This document shows positions 25,016-32,270 of a stretch of DNA of 35,764 nucleotides, in pieces. Origin of the DNA: SIG78 sp045587205 (lineage in GTDB: Bacteria > Verrucomicrobiota > Lentisphaeria > Victivallales > Victivallaceae); assembly GCA_045587205.1 (NCBI GenBank), contig JAZNBV010000035.1, positions 1 to 35,764 on the forward strand. Reading direction: 5' to 3'. Below the pieces are notes generated by a model, which saw only the letters and a program-made list of their open reading frames with translations, searched no databases and was not told the origin of the DNA. The position numbers and the translations under genes are program-made. The stretch's first letter is position 1, and every line of letters starts with the position of its first letter.

Positions 25016-26428
25016 TTATTCTCTGCCGTCCCAGCAGTAAGTACATATATCATTGCGGTTGATACCGATAGCTTCCAGCAAACCGGGCAGTGTCTGATAA
25101 TACAGGGAATTCAAGCCCAGCTCTTTACGAACTTCTTCGACCATTGCTTTATATTCCTCTGAATCGCTGTTCAGATATTTGCTGATTATATCCATAGAAA
25201 GTTTTTCAACCTTTTCCAACCGGAGGATTGCCCTCCGTGCCGCCAGATCAAGTTCCGAACGCGAACGCGAGAAATTCAAATATTTGCAACCGAAAAGCAA
25301 CGGAGGTGATGCCGAACACATATGCACCTCTTTAACCCCCAGATCCAGCAGTTGTTTAACTGTTTCGCGCATCTGGGTACCGCGCACAATAGAGTCATCG
25401 CAGAACAATATGCGCTTACCTTTAAGCTGACTTTCCACCGGAATAAGTTTCATTTGCGCCACCAGATTGCGCATTGCCTGATTCTGCGGCATAAAACTGC
25501 GCGCCCAGGTGGGCGTATATTTGACAAATGCCCGTTTATAGGGTATCCCTGAAGCATTGGAAAAACCGATCGCGTGCGGAATACCGGAATCAGGAATACC
25601 TGAAACCAGATCCACATCCGGCTTCAGGCTGTGTGCCATAATATCGCCGTTGCGGTAACGCACTTCTTCTGTATTGACTCCTTCATAACAGCTGGAGGGG
25701 TATCCGTAGTAAACCCACAAAAATGCACAGATGCGCTTGCGTTCTCCCGGGGCGCGTTCCTGAATCACAGCATCAGGCGTTATACGCACAATTTCTCCGG
25801 GACCGAGGTCATATTTTACATTGTACCCCAGATTGGGGAATGCGGTGGTTTCCATAGTTACGGCAAAAGCGTTTTCTTTTTCGCCAATGATCACCGGAGT
25901 TCTGCCGTAGCGGTCGCGCGCGGCATAAATGGCATTGTCTTTGAGCACCAGTATGGAAAGCGAGCCTTCTATCGCCGCCTGGGCATACTCCAAGCCGGCT
26001 ACGATCGAATTCTTCTGATTGATAAGAAATGCCGCCAATTCGGTCTGACTGATCTCGTTATCCGGGTAATCGGTAAAATGGGTGCGGTTGTCTTCAAAAG
26101 CCGCCTTGAGGATACTTGCACTGTTGGTGATCTTGCCCACGGTCACAATGGCGTAGGAACCCAACGGCCCGGTTATGCTCAATGGCTGACGCTCAAAATC
26201 GCTGATGCAGCCGATACCCACATTGCCGTCAAAATAAGCTATATCTTCATCAAAACGGCTCCGGAACTGGGCATTGGATATACTGTGGGAGCGTTTGAAT
26301 ATGTTCCCGGATGAGTCGATAACCGCCATTCCTCCGAATTTTGTCCCCAGATGTGAATGATAATCTGTACCATAGAACAGATCCCCGATACAGTTGCTTT
26401 TACCGGCTACACCAAAAAAACCACCCAT
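25016..26428 (-). CDS. PurF-like amidophosphoribosyltransferase paralogue lacking the glutaminase nucleophile
   Basis: A 470-residue protein with the two-domain layout of glutamine PRPP amidotransferase. The phosphoribosyltransferase domain is intact: PRPP loop LFCDDSIVRGT at about 341-351, SGIPDSGIPHA, and Fe-S-ligand-position cysteines 234, 381, 462 and 465 (FGCKYL, CTYC). The N-terminal Ntn glutaminase domain is degenerate: it starts MGGFFG instead of (M)CGIFG, so the catalytic Cys is Gly. The conserved GHxRYST and NGEIxN segments read GIGCISDFE and VGKITN. It probably cannot use glutamine; it may use ammonia or another amine with PRPP, or be regulatory. The ATG at 26428 has AAGGTG six bases upstream. 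It is not clearly the cell's de novo PurF. It is the first leftward gene toward the rhamnose cluster. Confidence 0.82.
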   Translation of the reverse strand: MGGFFGVAGKSNCIGDLFYGTDYHSHLGTKFGGMAVIDSSGNIFKRSHSISNAQFRSRFDEDIAYFDGNVGIGCISDFERQPLSITGPLGSYAIVTVGKITNSASILKAAFEDNRTHFTDYPDNEISQTELAAFLINQKNSIVAGLEYAQAAIEGSLSILVLKDNAIYAARDRYGRTPVIIGEKENAFAVTMETTAFPNLGYNVKYDLGPGEIVRITPDAVIQERAPGERKRICAFLWVYYGYPSSCYEGVNTEEVRYRNGDIMAHSLKPDVDLVSGIPDSGIPHAIGFSNASGIPYKRAFVKYTPTWARSFMPQNQAMRNLVAQMKLIPVESQLKGKRILFCDDSIVRGTQMRETVKQLLDLGVKEVHMCSASPPLLFGCKYLNFSRSRSELDLAARRAILRLEKVEKLSMDIISKYLNSDSEEYKAMVEEVRKELGLNSLYYQTLPGLLEAIGINRNDICTYCWDGRE

Positions 26429-26567
26429 ATAAAACACCTTACTCCCGTTACCTGACGACGCCGCGGGGTTATTGAATCACAATATCATATACTATTTATG
26501 GAGTAAATATATATCTTCCGGCTGTTTTTGCAAGCATTAAAATGGACTTTTTTACAGGAAAACCGCG

Positions 26568-26613
26568 AAAAAAATATCCGGCAGGAGTTTTTACCGTCCC
26601 TGCCGGATATTTT
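26568..26613 (-). terminator. Rho-independent terminator of the phage-like two-gene cassette
   Basis: AAAATATCCGGCAGG (26571-26585) pairs perfectly over 15 bp with CCTGCCGGATATTTT (26599-26613), with a 13-nt loop. Read leftward it ends in TATTTTTTT. It lies 2 bp past the stop of the small membrane peptide and separates the cassette from the PurF-like gene. Confidence 0.88.
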
Positions 26614-26615
26614 AA

Positions 26616-26786
26616 CTACTCAATCGAACGTTCTATATGTTCCAGCCGGTGATGGAAATCATTCATCCGGCGGTCGCAATCGTGGTAATGGACCCGCGAA
26701 TTTATATCGCGCCGCAACTGACGCAGTTCCCAAGCCACCCAACCGAGCACAGCGGCGCTGATCAGCTGTATCCAGCTTTCGTTCAT
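26616..26786 (-). CDS. Small single-TM peptide with coiled-coil tail (phage-like)
   Basis: A 56-residue peptide. One membrane helix at about 5-20 (WIQLISAAVLGWVAWEL) is followed by a charged helical tail (RQLRRDINSR to HHRLEHIERS) with heptad-like spacing. No family is recognised; size and layout resemble small phage holin-accessory, spanin-like or tail-adjacent membrane peptides. A strong AAGGAGG lies inside the end of the upstream gene, whose stop is 4 bp before this ATG, so translation is coupled. The ATG at 26786 is chosen; the longer frame would run into the neighbour. Confidence 0.62.
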   Translation of the reverse strand: MNESWIQLISAAVLGWVAWELRQLRRDINSRVHYHDCDRRMNDFHHRLEHIERSIE

Positions 26787-26790
26787 CTGC

Positions 26791-27228
26791 TCAAACCTCC
26801 TTTCCTGAATGGTTTTTCCGGAAAGACTCCAGCCACGCACTGCGCCCGAATTTACGGGTCATTGCCGCAGCCATAGTTATCTTGAAAAAACCGTACAATG
26901 CAATAATATTCACCCATCGCAATCTGCCGTAACAATGTTTCCAGACGATTTTCAGATTGGCGGCAAATTCGGCATCCGCCGCCTTGCGGGTAAGTTCACT
27001 GCCGTCTGAAAATTCATACCGTACATCGTGGATCGCTGCCGGAGCCGGATAGTTCCGGAAAATCCACGTTGCAAGTTTGCGCAAATTTTCCGGCCAGCGC
27101 TCCGGACCGTAACCGTTGGCAATTCCGGCAAGTTTGCTGCACGGCATATCAGCAAATTCAGTTGGATATTTCAGATGCAGCGCGGCGGCCTCTTCTTTTA
27201 TATGTTTTGCCTCGCAATTTTTATACAT
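26791..27228 (-). CDS. Putative PLA2-like HDxxY protein (phage-like)
   Basis: A 145-residue basic protein. IANGYGPERWPENL is followed by APAAIHDVRYEFSDGSE and then KAADAEFAANL. A glycine-containing loop, HDxxY and a downstream AD..F helix is the order seen in phospholipase A2-like domains, including those of parvovirus capsids, and in phage proteins with an aaIHDxxY motif. Here His-Asp-Val-Arg-Tyr would hold the catalytic His and calcium-ligand Asp. The C-terminus has a hydrophobic stretch (WVNIIALYGFFKITMAAAM) that could associate with membranes. Probably phage-derived, but no other phage genes are near. Its SD (GGGAG) is inside a long hairpin at 27230-27280. The function assignment is tentative. 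Confidence 0.55.
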   Translation of the reverse strand: MYKNCEAKHIKEEAAALHLKYPTEFADMPCSKLAGIANGYGPERWPENLRKLATWIFRNYPAPAAIHDVRYEFSDGSELTRKAADAEFAANLKIVWKHCYGRLRWVNIIALYGFFKITMAAAMTRKFGRSAWLESFRKNHSGKEV

Positions 27229-27229
27229 A

Positions 27230-27280
27230 AAAACTCCCTTTCTGATTGAAAAAATAACTTTTCAACAGAAAAGGAGTTTT
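27230..27280 (-). promoter_or_regulatory. Long imperfect palindrome sequestering the SD of the PLA2-like gene
   Basis: Three stem blocks nest in register: AAAACTCC (27230-27237) with GGAGTTTT (27273-27280), TTTCTG (27239-27244) with CAGAAA (27266-27271), and TTGAAAA (27246-27252) with TTTTCAA (27259-27265), around a 6-nt loop. That is 21 pairs with one mismatch and one bulge. On the minus-strand RNA the 3' arm contains GGGAG, the SD of the gene starting at 27228, with the AUG just outside the stem. It can act as a translational switch. Confidence 0.65.
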
Positions 27281-27301
27281 GTCAACTTTATCCGCAGCCA
27301 T

Positions 27302-27360
27302 CCCATAACATTTTACCGGGAACGATTCATTCCCGATATGGGCGGTTTATTGAAATAAAC
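27302..27360. other. Two hairpins behind the GNAT gene
   Basis: CGGGAA (27317-27322) with TTCCCG (27330-27335), extended by CCCAT/ATGGG outside, and GTTTATT-GA-AATAAAC (27345-27360). Read leftward after the GNAT stop at 27378 neither has a good T-run; read rightward the second is followed by AGTTTTTCTT. They are probably transcript-end structures. Confidence 0.4.
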
Positions 27361-27377
27361 AGTTTTTCTTAAACTTA

Positions 27378-27836
27378 TCACCGCAAATCCTTGCGGAAAG
27401 TGTAATGTTTGTTTTCCGGATTCAACGGAGTCGGTGCATCCTTACAGCCGATTTCTGTAAAACCGCACTTGCGGTAGAATCCGGGCGCCTGAAAAGTGTT
27501 GGTGGTCAAAGTTATATTTTCAGCATTGCCGGCAACAGCCGTTTCAACCAGTTCATCGATAACTTTGTATCCCCAGCCCTGCCCCCGCAACGCATCATCA
27601 ATGAAGAAGTAATCTACATAAATGCGGCGCGGATCATTTTCCCAATGAAAAGCTATCCCGCCGTAAAAGTTCCCTTCATCATCAATAATGACCAGTGCGG
27701 CGCTTTCCGGAAGTTCTTTTGCCTTGACATCAGCTGATCTCTCAAAACCGGTAAGATTGAGGTTATAACTGTACAACGCATCGTGAATAGCGGAAATGTG
27801 CGGATATTCTTTTGTAAAAACAATTCTGCAATTCAT
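27378..27836 (-). CDS. GNAT family N-acetyltransferase
   Basis: A 152-residue single-domain GNAT enzyme. The acetyl-CoA loop is RGQGWGYKVIDEL (motif A, the R/QxxGxG/A pattern) and the C-terminal motif B is APGFYRKCGFTEIG. The strand GGIAFHWENDPRRIYVDYFFI forms the core sheet. The acceptor (small molecule or protein) cannot be told; relatives act on amines and antibiotics. The ATG is 2 bp from the stop of the upstream MFS gene, so the two form an operon. Confidence 0.88.
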   Translation of the reverse strand: MNCRIVFTKEYPHISAIHDALYSYNLNLTGFERSADVKAKELPESAALVIIDDEGNFYGGIAFHWENDPRRIYVDYFFIDDALRGQGWGYKVIDELVETAVAGNAENITLTTNTFQAPGFYRKCGFTEIGCKDAPTPLNPENKHYTFRKDLR

Positions 27837-27838
27837 TT

Positions 27839-29146
27839 TTACAACTCTCCTTTTGATTCTGAATCCTGTTTACAAATATTTTTTCCGTATGTTTCTTTCA
27901 ATTTGAATGTGCCCGCCAGAGCAACAACGGAAATTATCAGAGAGAGAATAAATATCGCTTCATAACTTGACACCGGATAGATCCGTGCATTCTCCGTAAT
28001 CACGACTTTCCCCCTGCCGAAAAATTCCATAAGATATCCGGCAAGATTACCGACAACCGCTACGCCAAGATATGCCACGCAATTTATCACACTGGTACCG
28101 CTGCCGGTATATTGAGAAGGAGTATATTCGCGTACCAGCGAATTACTGATTGAAGAAAAACCCGCCGATGCAGCAATAAACAGCATAACAGCAAAAAAGT
28201 AAGCCGTTCCGGCATTTATCTGCAAACCGATCAGCCCCATCAGAGTACCAATCACAGCAACAGTAAAAGAACCGATCATAAAGGGTTTCCGTACATTGCC
28301 CCAGCGGGTACTCAAATAACCGTTCAGAAAATTCATTCCACCGGAAACAACCACCATCAGCGAAAGACACGCGCCGGCAACTGCCGGAGCCGTTCCGCAA
28401 ACATCTTCCAGCACCTTTTTGCCAACAATCGCAAGCATCAGGTAATAAACCGTATATCCCACCCCGCCGGAAATCAGCAGCCAACGGTTATCGCTGCTGG
28501 CAAGCACTATCCAGAACGGTTTCAGAGAAATACGTTCTTTCCGGATCTCCGGCAATTTTATATGCTTGCGGCAGTATATAAATCCAATATATGCCAGCAA
28601 ACTCAATACTGCAACCAGTATAAGTACTTTCCGCCACGATATTACTGCAACAGCTTTGCTCAAAGGCAGCCCGCCGAAAATACTTCCGCTATATCCCAGC
28701 AGAATTATCGCTCCCAGCAGAGCGGTGAATTTTTCCGGATAAAGCCGGTCGAGTTCTTTAACTATGGCCAAATAAATACCTCCGGCACCCAATCCGACCA
28801 GTACCCGGCTGAAAAGCAGTATCCCCAGATTTCCGCAAAGTGGCGAAATCATCGACCCGGCAACAAACAGCAGACCGCTGACGATTATCACCCGGACGCC
28901 GCCGAATTTATCAGTTGCCAACCCTGCCAACAGCTGTGTAGCAGCATAAACATACATAAAAGCGGCGCTGATAAGCGTCACCTGACCGGCGGTGGCATTG
29001 AACGAACTCTGCAATTCATTGAAGATCGTTCCGGGAATGGCTGACCGCTGAAAATTGACAAAAAAGTAAACAATAACCGCAGTTGCCATCAGCCAGAAAT
29101 TCCACCTGGCAAGATTGCTGACCGCTTTTCCGTTTGCAATATCCAT
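27839..29146 (-). CDS. MFS transporter
   Basis: A 435-residue inner-membrane transporter with about twelve hydrophobic helices in two bundles. MFS signatures are ATDKFGGVR (loop 2-3, the G-x-x-x-D/R-x-G-x-R pattern) and SRVLVGLGAGGIYLAIVKEL in helices 4-5. The second half repeats with NGYLSTRWGNVRK. The substrate is not evident; helix 1-2 FQRSAIPGTIFNEL and the signature motifs resemble anion:cation symporter or organophosphate/hexuronate-like MFS groups. Co-transcribed with the GNAT gene downstream. The ATG follows AAGGATACAGGT. Confidence 0.88.
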   Translation of the reverse strand: MDIANGKAVSNLARWNFWLMATAVIVYFFVNFQRSAIPGTIFNELQSSFNATAGQVTLISAAFMYVYAATQLLAGLATDKFGGVRVIIVSGLLFVAGSMISPLCGNLGILLFSRVLVGLGAGGIYLAIVKELDRLYPEKFTALLGAIILLGYSGSIFGGLPLSKAVAVISWRKVLILVAVLSLLAYIGFIYCRKHIKLPEIRKERISLKPFWIVLASSDNRWLLISGGVGYTVYYLMLAIVGKKVLEDVCGTAPAVAGACLSLMVVVSGGMNFLNGYLSTRWGNVRKPFMIGSFTVAVIGTLMGLIGLQINAGTAYFFAVMLFIAASAGFSSISNSLVREYTPSQYTGSGTSVINCVAYLGVAVVGNLAGYLMEFFGRGKVVITENARIYPVSSYEAIFILSLIISVVALAGTFKLKETYGKNICKQDSESKGEL

Positions 29147-29173
29147 ATTGACCTGTATCCTTAAAAGTTGAAA

Positions 29174-29202
29174 TCCTCCGGAATAAATACTATACCGGAG
29201 GA
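29174..29202 (-). terminator. Probable hairpin terminator downstream of pyrB
   Basis: TCCTCCGG (29174-29181) pairs perfectly with CCGGAGGA (29195-29202), loop 13 nt. Leftward the tail is ATTTCAACTTTT, only loosely T-rich; rightward it is AATATTTTTA. It is best explained as the end of the pyrRB transcript (stop at 29231), of moderate strength. Confidence 0.55.
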
Positions 29203-29230
29203 ATATTTTTACCGATTGCCAGTCTGAAAC

Positions 29231-30166
29231 TTATTTTTTAAGGCAGCCAGCCACCAGGAACAATACCGCCATACGCACCGCCAGACCGTTGGTCACCTGT
29301 TCAAGGATCACCGAACGGCTGCCATCAGCCAATTCGCTGGAAAGTTCCACGTCACGATTGATCGGGCCGGGATGCATAATAAGCGCATCTTTCTTGAGGA
29401 AACGCGCCGTCTGACTGTTGAGTCCGAAAAACCGTGCATATTCTCCGGTGCTGGGAAAGAATCCGCTTTCCTGTCTTTCGCGCTGGATACGCAGCATATT
29501 TACCACATCCGCGTCGCAAATTGCTTCTTCCAGATTGTGACAAACCCGGACTCCCACTGATTCAAACTCTTTCGGAGTCAGAGTCGAGGGCCCGACCAGA
29601 GTAACTTCCGCCCCCAGTTTGAGCAAGCCCCAGAGATTGCTGCGCGCCACCCGGCTGTGCATAATATCGCCAACGATCGCCACTTTCAAACCTTTGATGC
29701 GTCCCTTGTGTTCGCGGATGGTGAACAAATCCAGCAGCGCCTGGGTCGGATGGCTGTGGGCACCGTCACCGGCGTTGACCACCCCTGCCCCTACGCGCTG
29801 TGCCACAAAATTTGCAGCTCCGGGCACCGGATGGCGCATCACCAGCAAATCAACATTCAGCGCTTCAATATTGCGTACTGTATCAAGCAGAGATTCGCCT
29901 TTGGTCAAACTGCTGGTACTCGCTGTAACATTGACAATATCTGCGCTCAAACGCTGTTCGGCAAGCTCAAAGGATACCCGGGTACGGGTACTTGGTTCAA
30001 AAAAGAAATTCACCACGGTTTTGCCGCGCAGTGCAGGAACCTTCTTGACTTTGCGGTCGGAAACCTTTTTAAACTCCGCCGCAGTATCCAGAATAAACTC
30101 TATCTCCTGCGCCTCCAGGTCATAAAGGCTCAACAAATCTTTGCGCGTCCACTGAAAAGCACTCAT
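29231..30166 (-). CDS. pyrB: Aspartate carbamoyltransferase catalytic subunit (PyrB)
   Basis: A 311-residue enzyme condensing carbamoyl phosphate and aspartate in pyrimidine synthesis. Signatures: FFEPSTRTRVSFELA (carbamoyl-phosphate site), MRHPVPGA, HPTQALLDLFTI, and HPGPINRDVEL with the aspartate-loop Arg. Length is that of class B/C catalytic chains without a fused DHOase. No pyrI regulatory gene is near, so it is probably not the E. coli-type holoenzyme. The ATG at 30166 is preferred over an upstream in-frame GTG. It follows pyrR by 19 bp, an operon arrangement widely seen with attenuation control. Confidence 0.96.
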   Translation of the reverse strand: MSAFQWTRKDLLSLYDLEAQEIEFILDTAAEFKKVSDRKVKKVPALRGKTVVNFFFEPSTRTRVSFELAEQRLSADIVNVTASTSSLTKGESLLDTVRNIEALNVDLLVMRHPVPGAANFVAQRVGAGVVNAGDGAHSHPTQALLDLFTIREHKGRIKGLKVAIVGDIMHSRVARSNLWGLLKLGAEVTLVGPSTLTPKEFESVGVRVCHNLEEAICDADVVNMLRIQRERQESGFFPSTGEYARFFGLNSQTARFLKKDALIMHPGPINRDVELSSELADGSRSVILEQVTNGLAVRMAVLFLVAGCLKK

Positions 30167-30185
30167 AAATCCCACACTTTCTTAT

Positions 30186-30743
30186 TTATTCAGCACGGCG
30201 TTTCCACTCAACTTCGTAAACGCCGTCATTGCCATCTTCTTCATTGAATTCAACCAGTATCTTACGCCCGGCATCGCACTTTATGCTCCAACCGACATAA
30301 TCAGCACGGATCGGATACTCCACTCCGCCGCGATCGACCAGCACCGCCAGACGGATCAGCGCCGGGCGACCGTAATCGGTAACAGCATCCAACGCCGCGC
30401 GGATCGTACGCCCGGTGGACAAAACATCATCGACCAGAATCAACTGCGCGCCGTCAACATCAAAAGGGATCTCCGTTTCCCGGATCAGCGGCAATGCAGT
30501 ACGCTGACCGAAATCATCGCGGTACATAGATATATCCAATGTACCGAACTGCAGCTGGACCCCGGTGCGCTGACGGATAACTTCCGCTATCCGCGATGCC
30601 AAAGGTACTCCTGCTTTGTAAAGCCCCACCAGAGCCACATTCTGCAAATCCCCGGCAGAAAATTCACTGATTATAGAGTCAGCTATCAAGCCGACTGCCT
30701 GTGCCATCTCTCCGGCATTGCGTAATAATTTGCGATTATTCAA
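30186..30743 (-). CDS. pyrR: PyrR bifunctional pyrimidine regulator / uracil phosphoribosyltransferase
   Basis: A 185-residue protein with the PyrR fold: VALVGLYKAGVPLASRIAE, DISMYRDDFGQR, the PRPP loop LILVDDVLSTGRTIRAAL, and AVLVDRGGVEYPIRADYVG. I choose the TTG at 30743 because an ideal SD (GGGGAGG at 30749-30755) lies five bases before it and the product MNNRKLLRNAGEM aligns with the usual PyrR start; the alternative TTG at 30782 adds 13 residues with no SD. PyrR binds pyr-mRNA with UMP or has UPRTase activity. No classical PyrR-binding loop with terminator was recognised upstream. It precedes pyrB. Confidence 0.93.
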   Translation of the reverse strand: MNNRKLLRNAGEMAQAVGLIADSIISEFSAGDLQNVALVGLYKAGVPLASRIAEVIRQRTGVQLQFGTLDISMYRDDFGQRTALPLIRETEIPFDVDGAQLILVDDVLSTGRTIRAALDAVTDYGRPALIRLAVLVDRGGVEYPIRADYVGWSIKCDAGRKILVEFNEEDGNDGVYEVEWKRRAE

Positions 30744-30849
30744 TTCGACCTCCCCGCAGACTTCAACTGCTGGTAAATTCAACTTTTTACATCCGGTTAT
30801 AAAGTAACTCCAAAAATGAATTTTTCCACTCTGAAATCACATTTTCAAA

Positions 30850-32250
30850 TCAATTTTTCACTTCTGCTGCATTATCAGCCGTCTGAAGAAGATTTTCACT
30901 GCCATCTTCCGGCATATCATCACTCTGCAAGCGTCCGGGAAGTGCAAATTTTTTATTCATCTTCACGCCCAGCGCTTTGAGCTGTTCACCTTTTTTGACC
31001 ACACTGTGTTTGCCGCCGGTGCCGCGCAAACGGTCAGTTGCCTTCTGATATGCTTCAAAGGTACTGTCCAGTTTTTTTCCGATGGAATCAAATTCATCAT
31101 AAAACGCGTAAAGCCGTTCCATAAGTGAACTTGCCGTTTCGATTATCAACTGCTGATTGCGTTCCTGATCAAAGCGTTTCCACCCCAGATGGATCAACTG
31201 CAGCAGCGCCATCAGATTTACGGGGCTTACGATCAGCACTTTGCCGGCAAACGCTTCGTTCCACAACTTTATATCGTGCCGCATTGCAAGTTCGTATGCG
31301 CCTTCGTTGGGCATAAACATAACCACAAAATCCACCGCCTCCTGTCTGGATTTCCTGATATACGCCGAATAATTTTTGCGAACCAGTTCATTAACGTGGC
31401 TTTTTACACTCCTTATATGCCGCTGCAGCGCTTCATCGCGTTCGGAATTTTCTTCGCTGTTGACATAATCCACATAAGCTGACAAACTTACTTTGCTGTC
31501 AACCACCACTACCTTGCCATCCGGGTAATTTACCAGCACATCCGGGCGCATAATGCTGTTGCTCTCTTCATTACGCAAAGCGTTGCCTGAATCATCAGTC
31601 AATGTCACCTGCCGCTGATAATGCACATTTTCGATCAAACCGGAGGAACTCAATATCTCATCAAGAATCATTTCGCCCCAGTTTCCCTGCAGTTTATTGT
31701 CACTGCGGAGGGCGCGCGCCAGCATACCGGCTTCTTCGCCCAACGCCTTGGAACTCTGCATAAGCATCTGGATCTGTTCGGAGAGCCGCGCATTGGTTTC
31801 CAATGTCTGTTTGCGGGATAACTCGGCGTTGTTTTTAAATTCATCAAGTTTGGTTTTAAGTGGTGCCAGAAGGACTTCCAGCTGATTTTTACCGGATTTT
31901 TCAAAGGCTTCGCTCTTTTCCGAAAGGATTTTTTCAGCCAGCAACCTGAATTCGGCTTTCAACTGCTCGTATTGAGCTTGAGCGGCCTCGCGCTGACTGT
32001 TTTTCTGACTGGCAAGCTGTTCATCAAAATTCTTTTTCTGACTGGCAAGCTGATTATCGAAACTCTTTTTCAGCTCATTCTGCTGACTTTGCCATAATTC
32101 TTTCTGTGCCAGAGAAGCTTCCTTTTCGCTGGCACGCGCTGCTTCACTGGCGGCCAGCAGAGTCTGCAATTTACTGCGTCCGGCAAAAAAACCTATTCCT
32201 CCGCCCAGCAACAGAGCCACCACGGCAATTATTACTGCTGCAACCAACAT
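30850..32250 (-). CDS. rmuC: RmuC family DNA recombination protein
   Basis: A 466-residue protein. One N-terminal membrane helix (2-24, AAVIIAVVALLLGGGIGFFAG) is followed by a long coiled coil (about 30-190) rich in Gln/Lys with a short repeat (NQLASQKKNFDEQLASQK). The conserved RmuC nuclease-like core (about 190-420) contains LQGNWGEMILDEILSSSGL, DVLVNYPDGKVVVVDSKVSL and VVMFMPNEGAYELA. These are PD-(D/E)xK-like signatures; the Asp and DSK Lys are the expected active-site residues. RmuC limits genome inversions at inverted repeats. Good GGGTGA site. It lies between the SGNH hydrolase gene and pyrR without long gaps. Confidence 0.94.
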   Translation of the reverse strand: MLVAAVIIAVVALLLGGGIGFFAGRSKLQTLLAASEAARASEKEASLAQKELWQSQQNELKKSFDNQLASQKKNFDEQLASQKNSQREAAQAQYEQLKAEFRLLAEKILSEKSEAFEKSGKNQLEVLLAPLKTKLDEFKNNAELSRKQTLETNARLSEQIQMLMQSSKALGEEAGMLARALRSDNKLQGNWGEMILDEILSSSGLIENVHYQRQVTLTDDSGNALRNEESNSIMRPDVLVNYPDGKVVVVDSKVSLSAYVDYVNSEENSERDEALQRHIRSVKSHVNELVRKNYSAYIRKSRQEAVDFVVMFMPNEGAYELAMRHDIKLWNEAFAGKVLIVSPVNLMALLQLIHLGWKRFDQERNQQLIIETASSLMERLYAFYDEFDSIGKKLDSTFEAYQKATDRLRGTGGKHSVVKKGEQLKALGVKMNKKFALPGRLQSDDMPEDGSENLLQTADNAAEVKN

Positions 32251-32270
32251 TTTTCACCCGACTTTATCAA

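Noticed and set aside
17670..26428. Possible bacterial microcompartment locus for rhamnose/fucose use, as in some Planctomycetes
   Set aside because: No BMC shell-protein gene is present. The fused lactaldehyde dehydrogenase explains aldehyde removal.
26429..27377. Complete prophage or integrative element around the PLA2-like cassette
   Set aside because: No integrase, structural genes, tRNA or flanking direct repeats are visible; only two small genes have a phage-like look.
31980..32080. Short direct DNA repeats within rmuC resembling an array
   Set aside because: They encode a repeated coiled-coil segment (NQLASQKK / EQLASQKN), too short and irregular for CRISPR or a mobile repeat.
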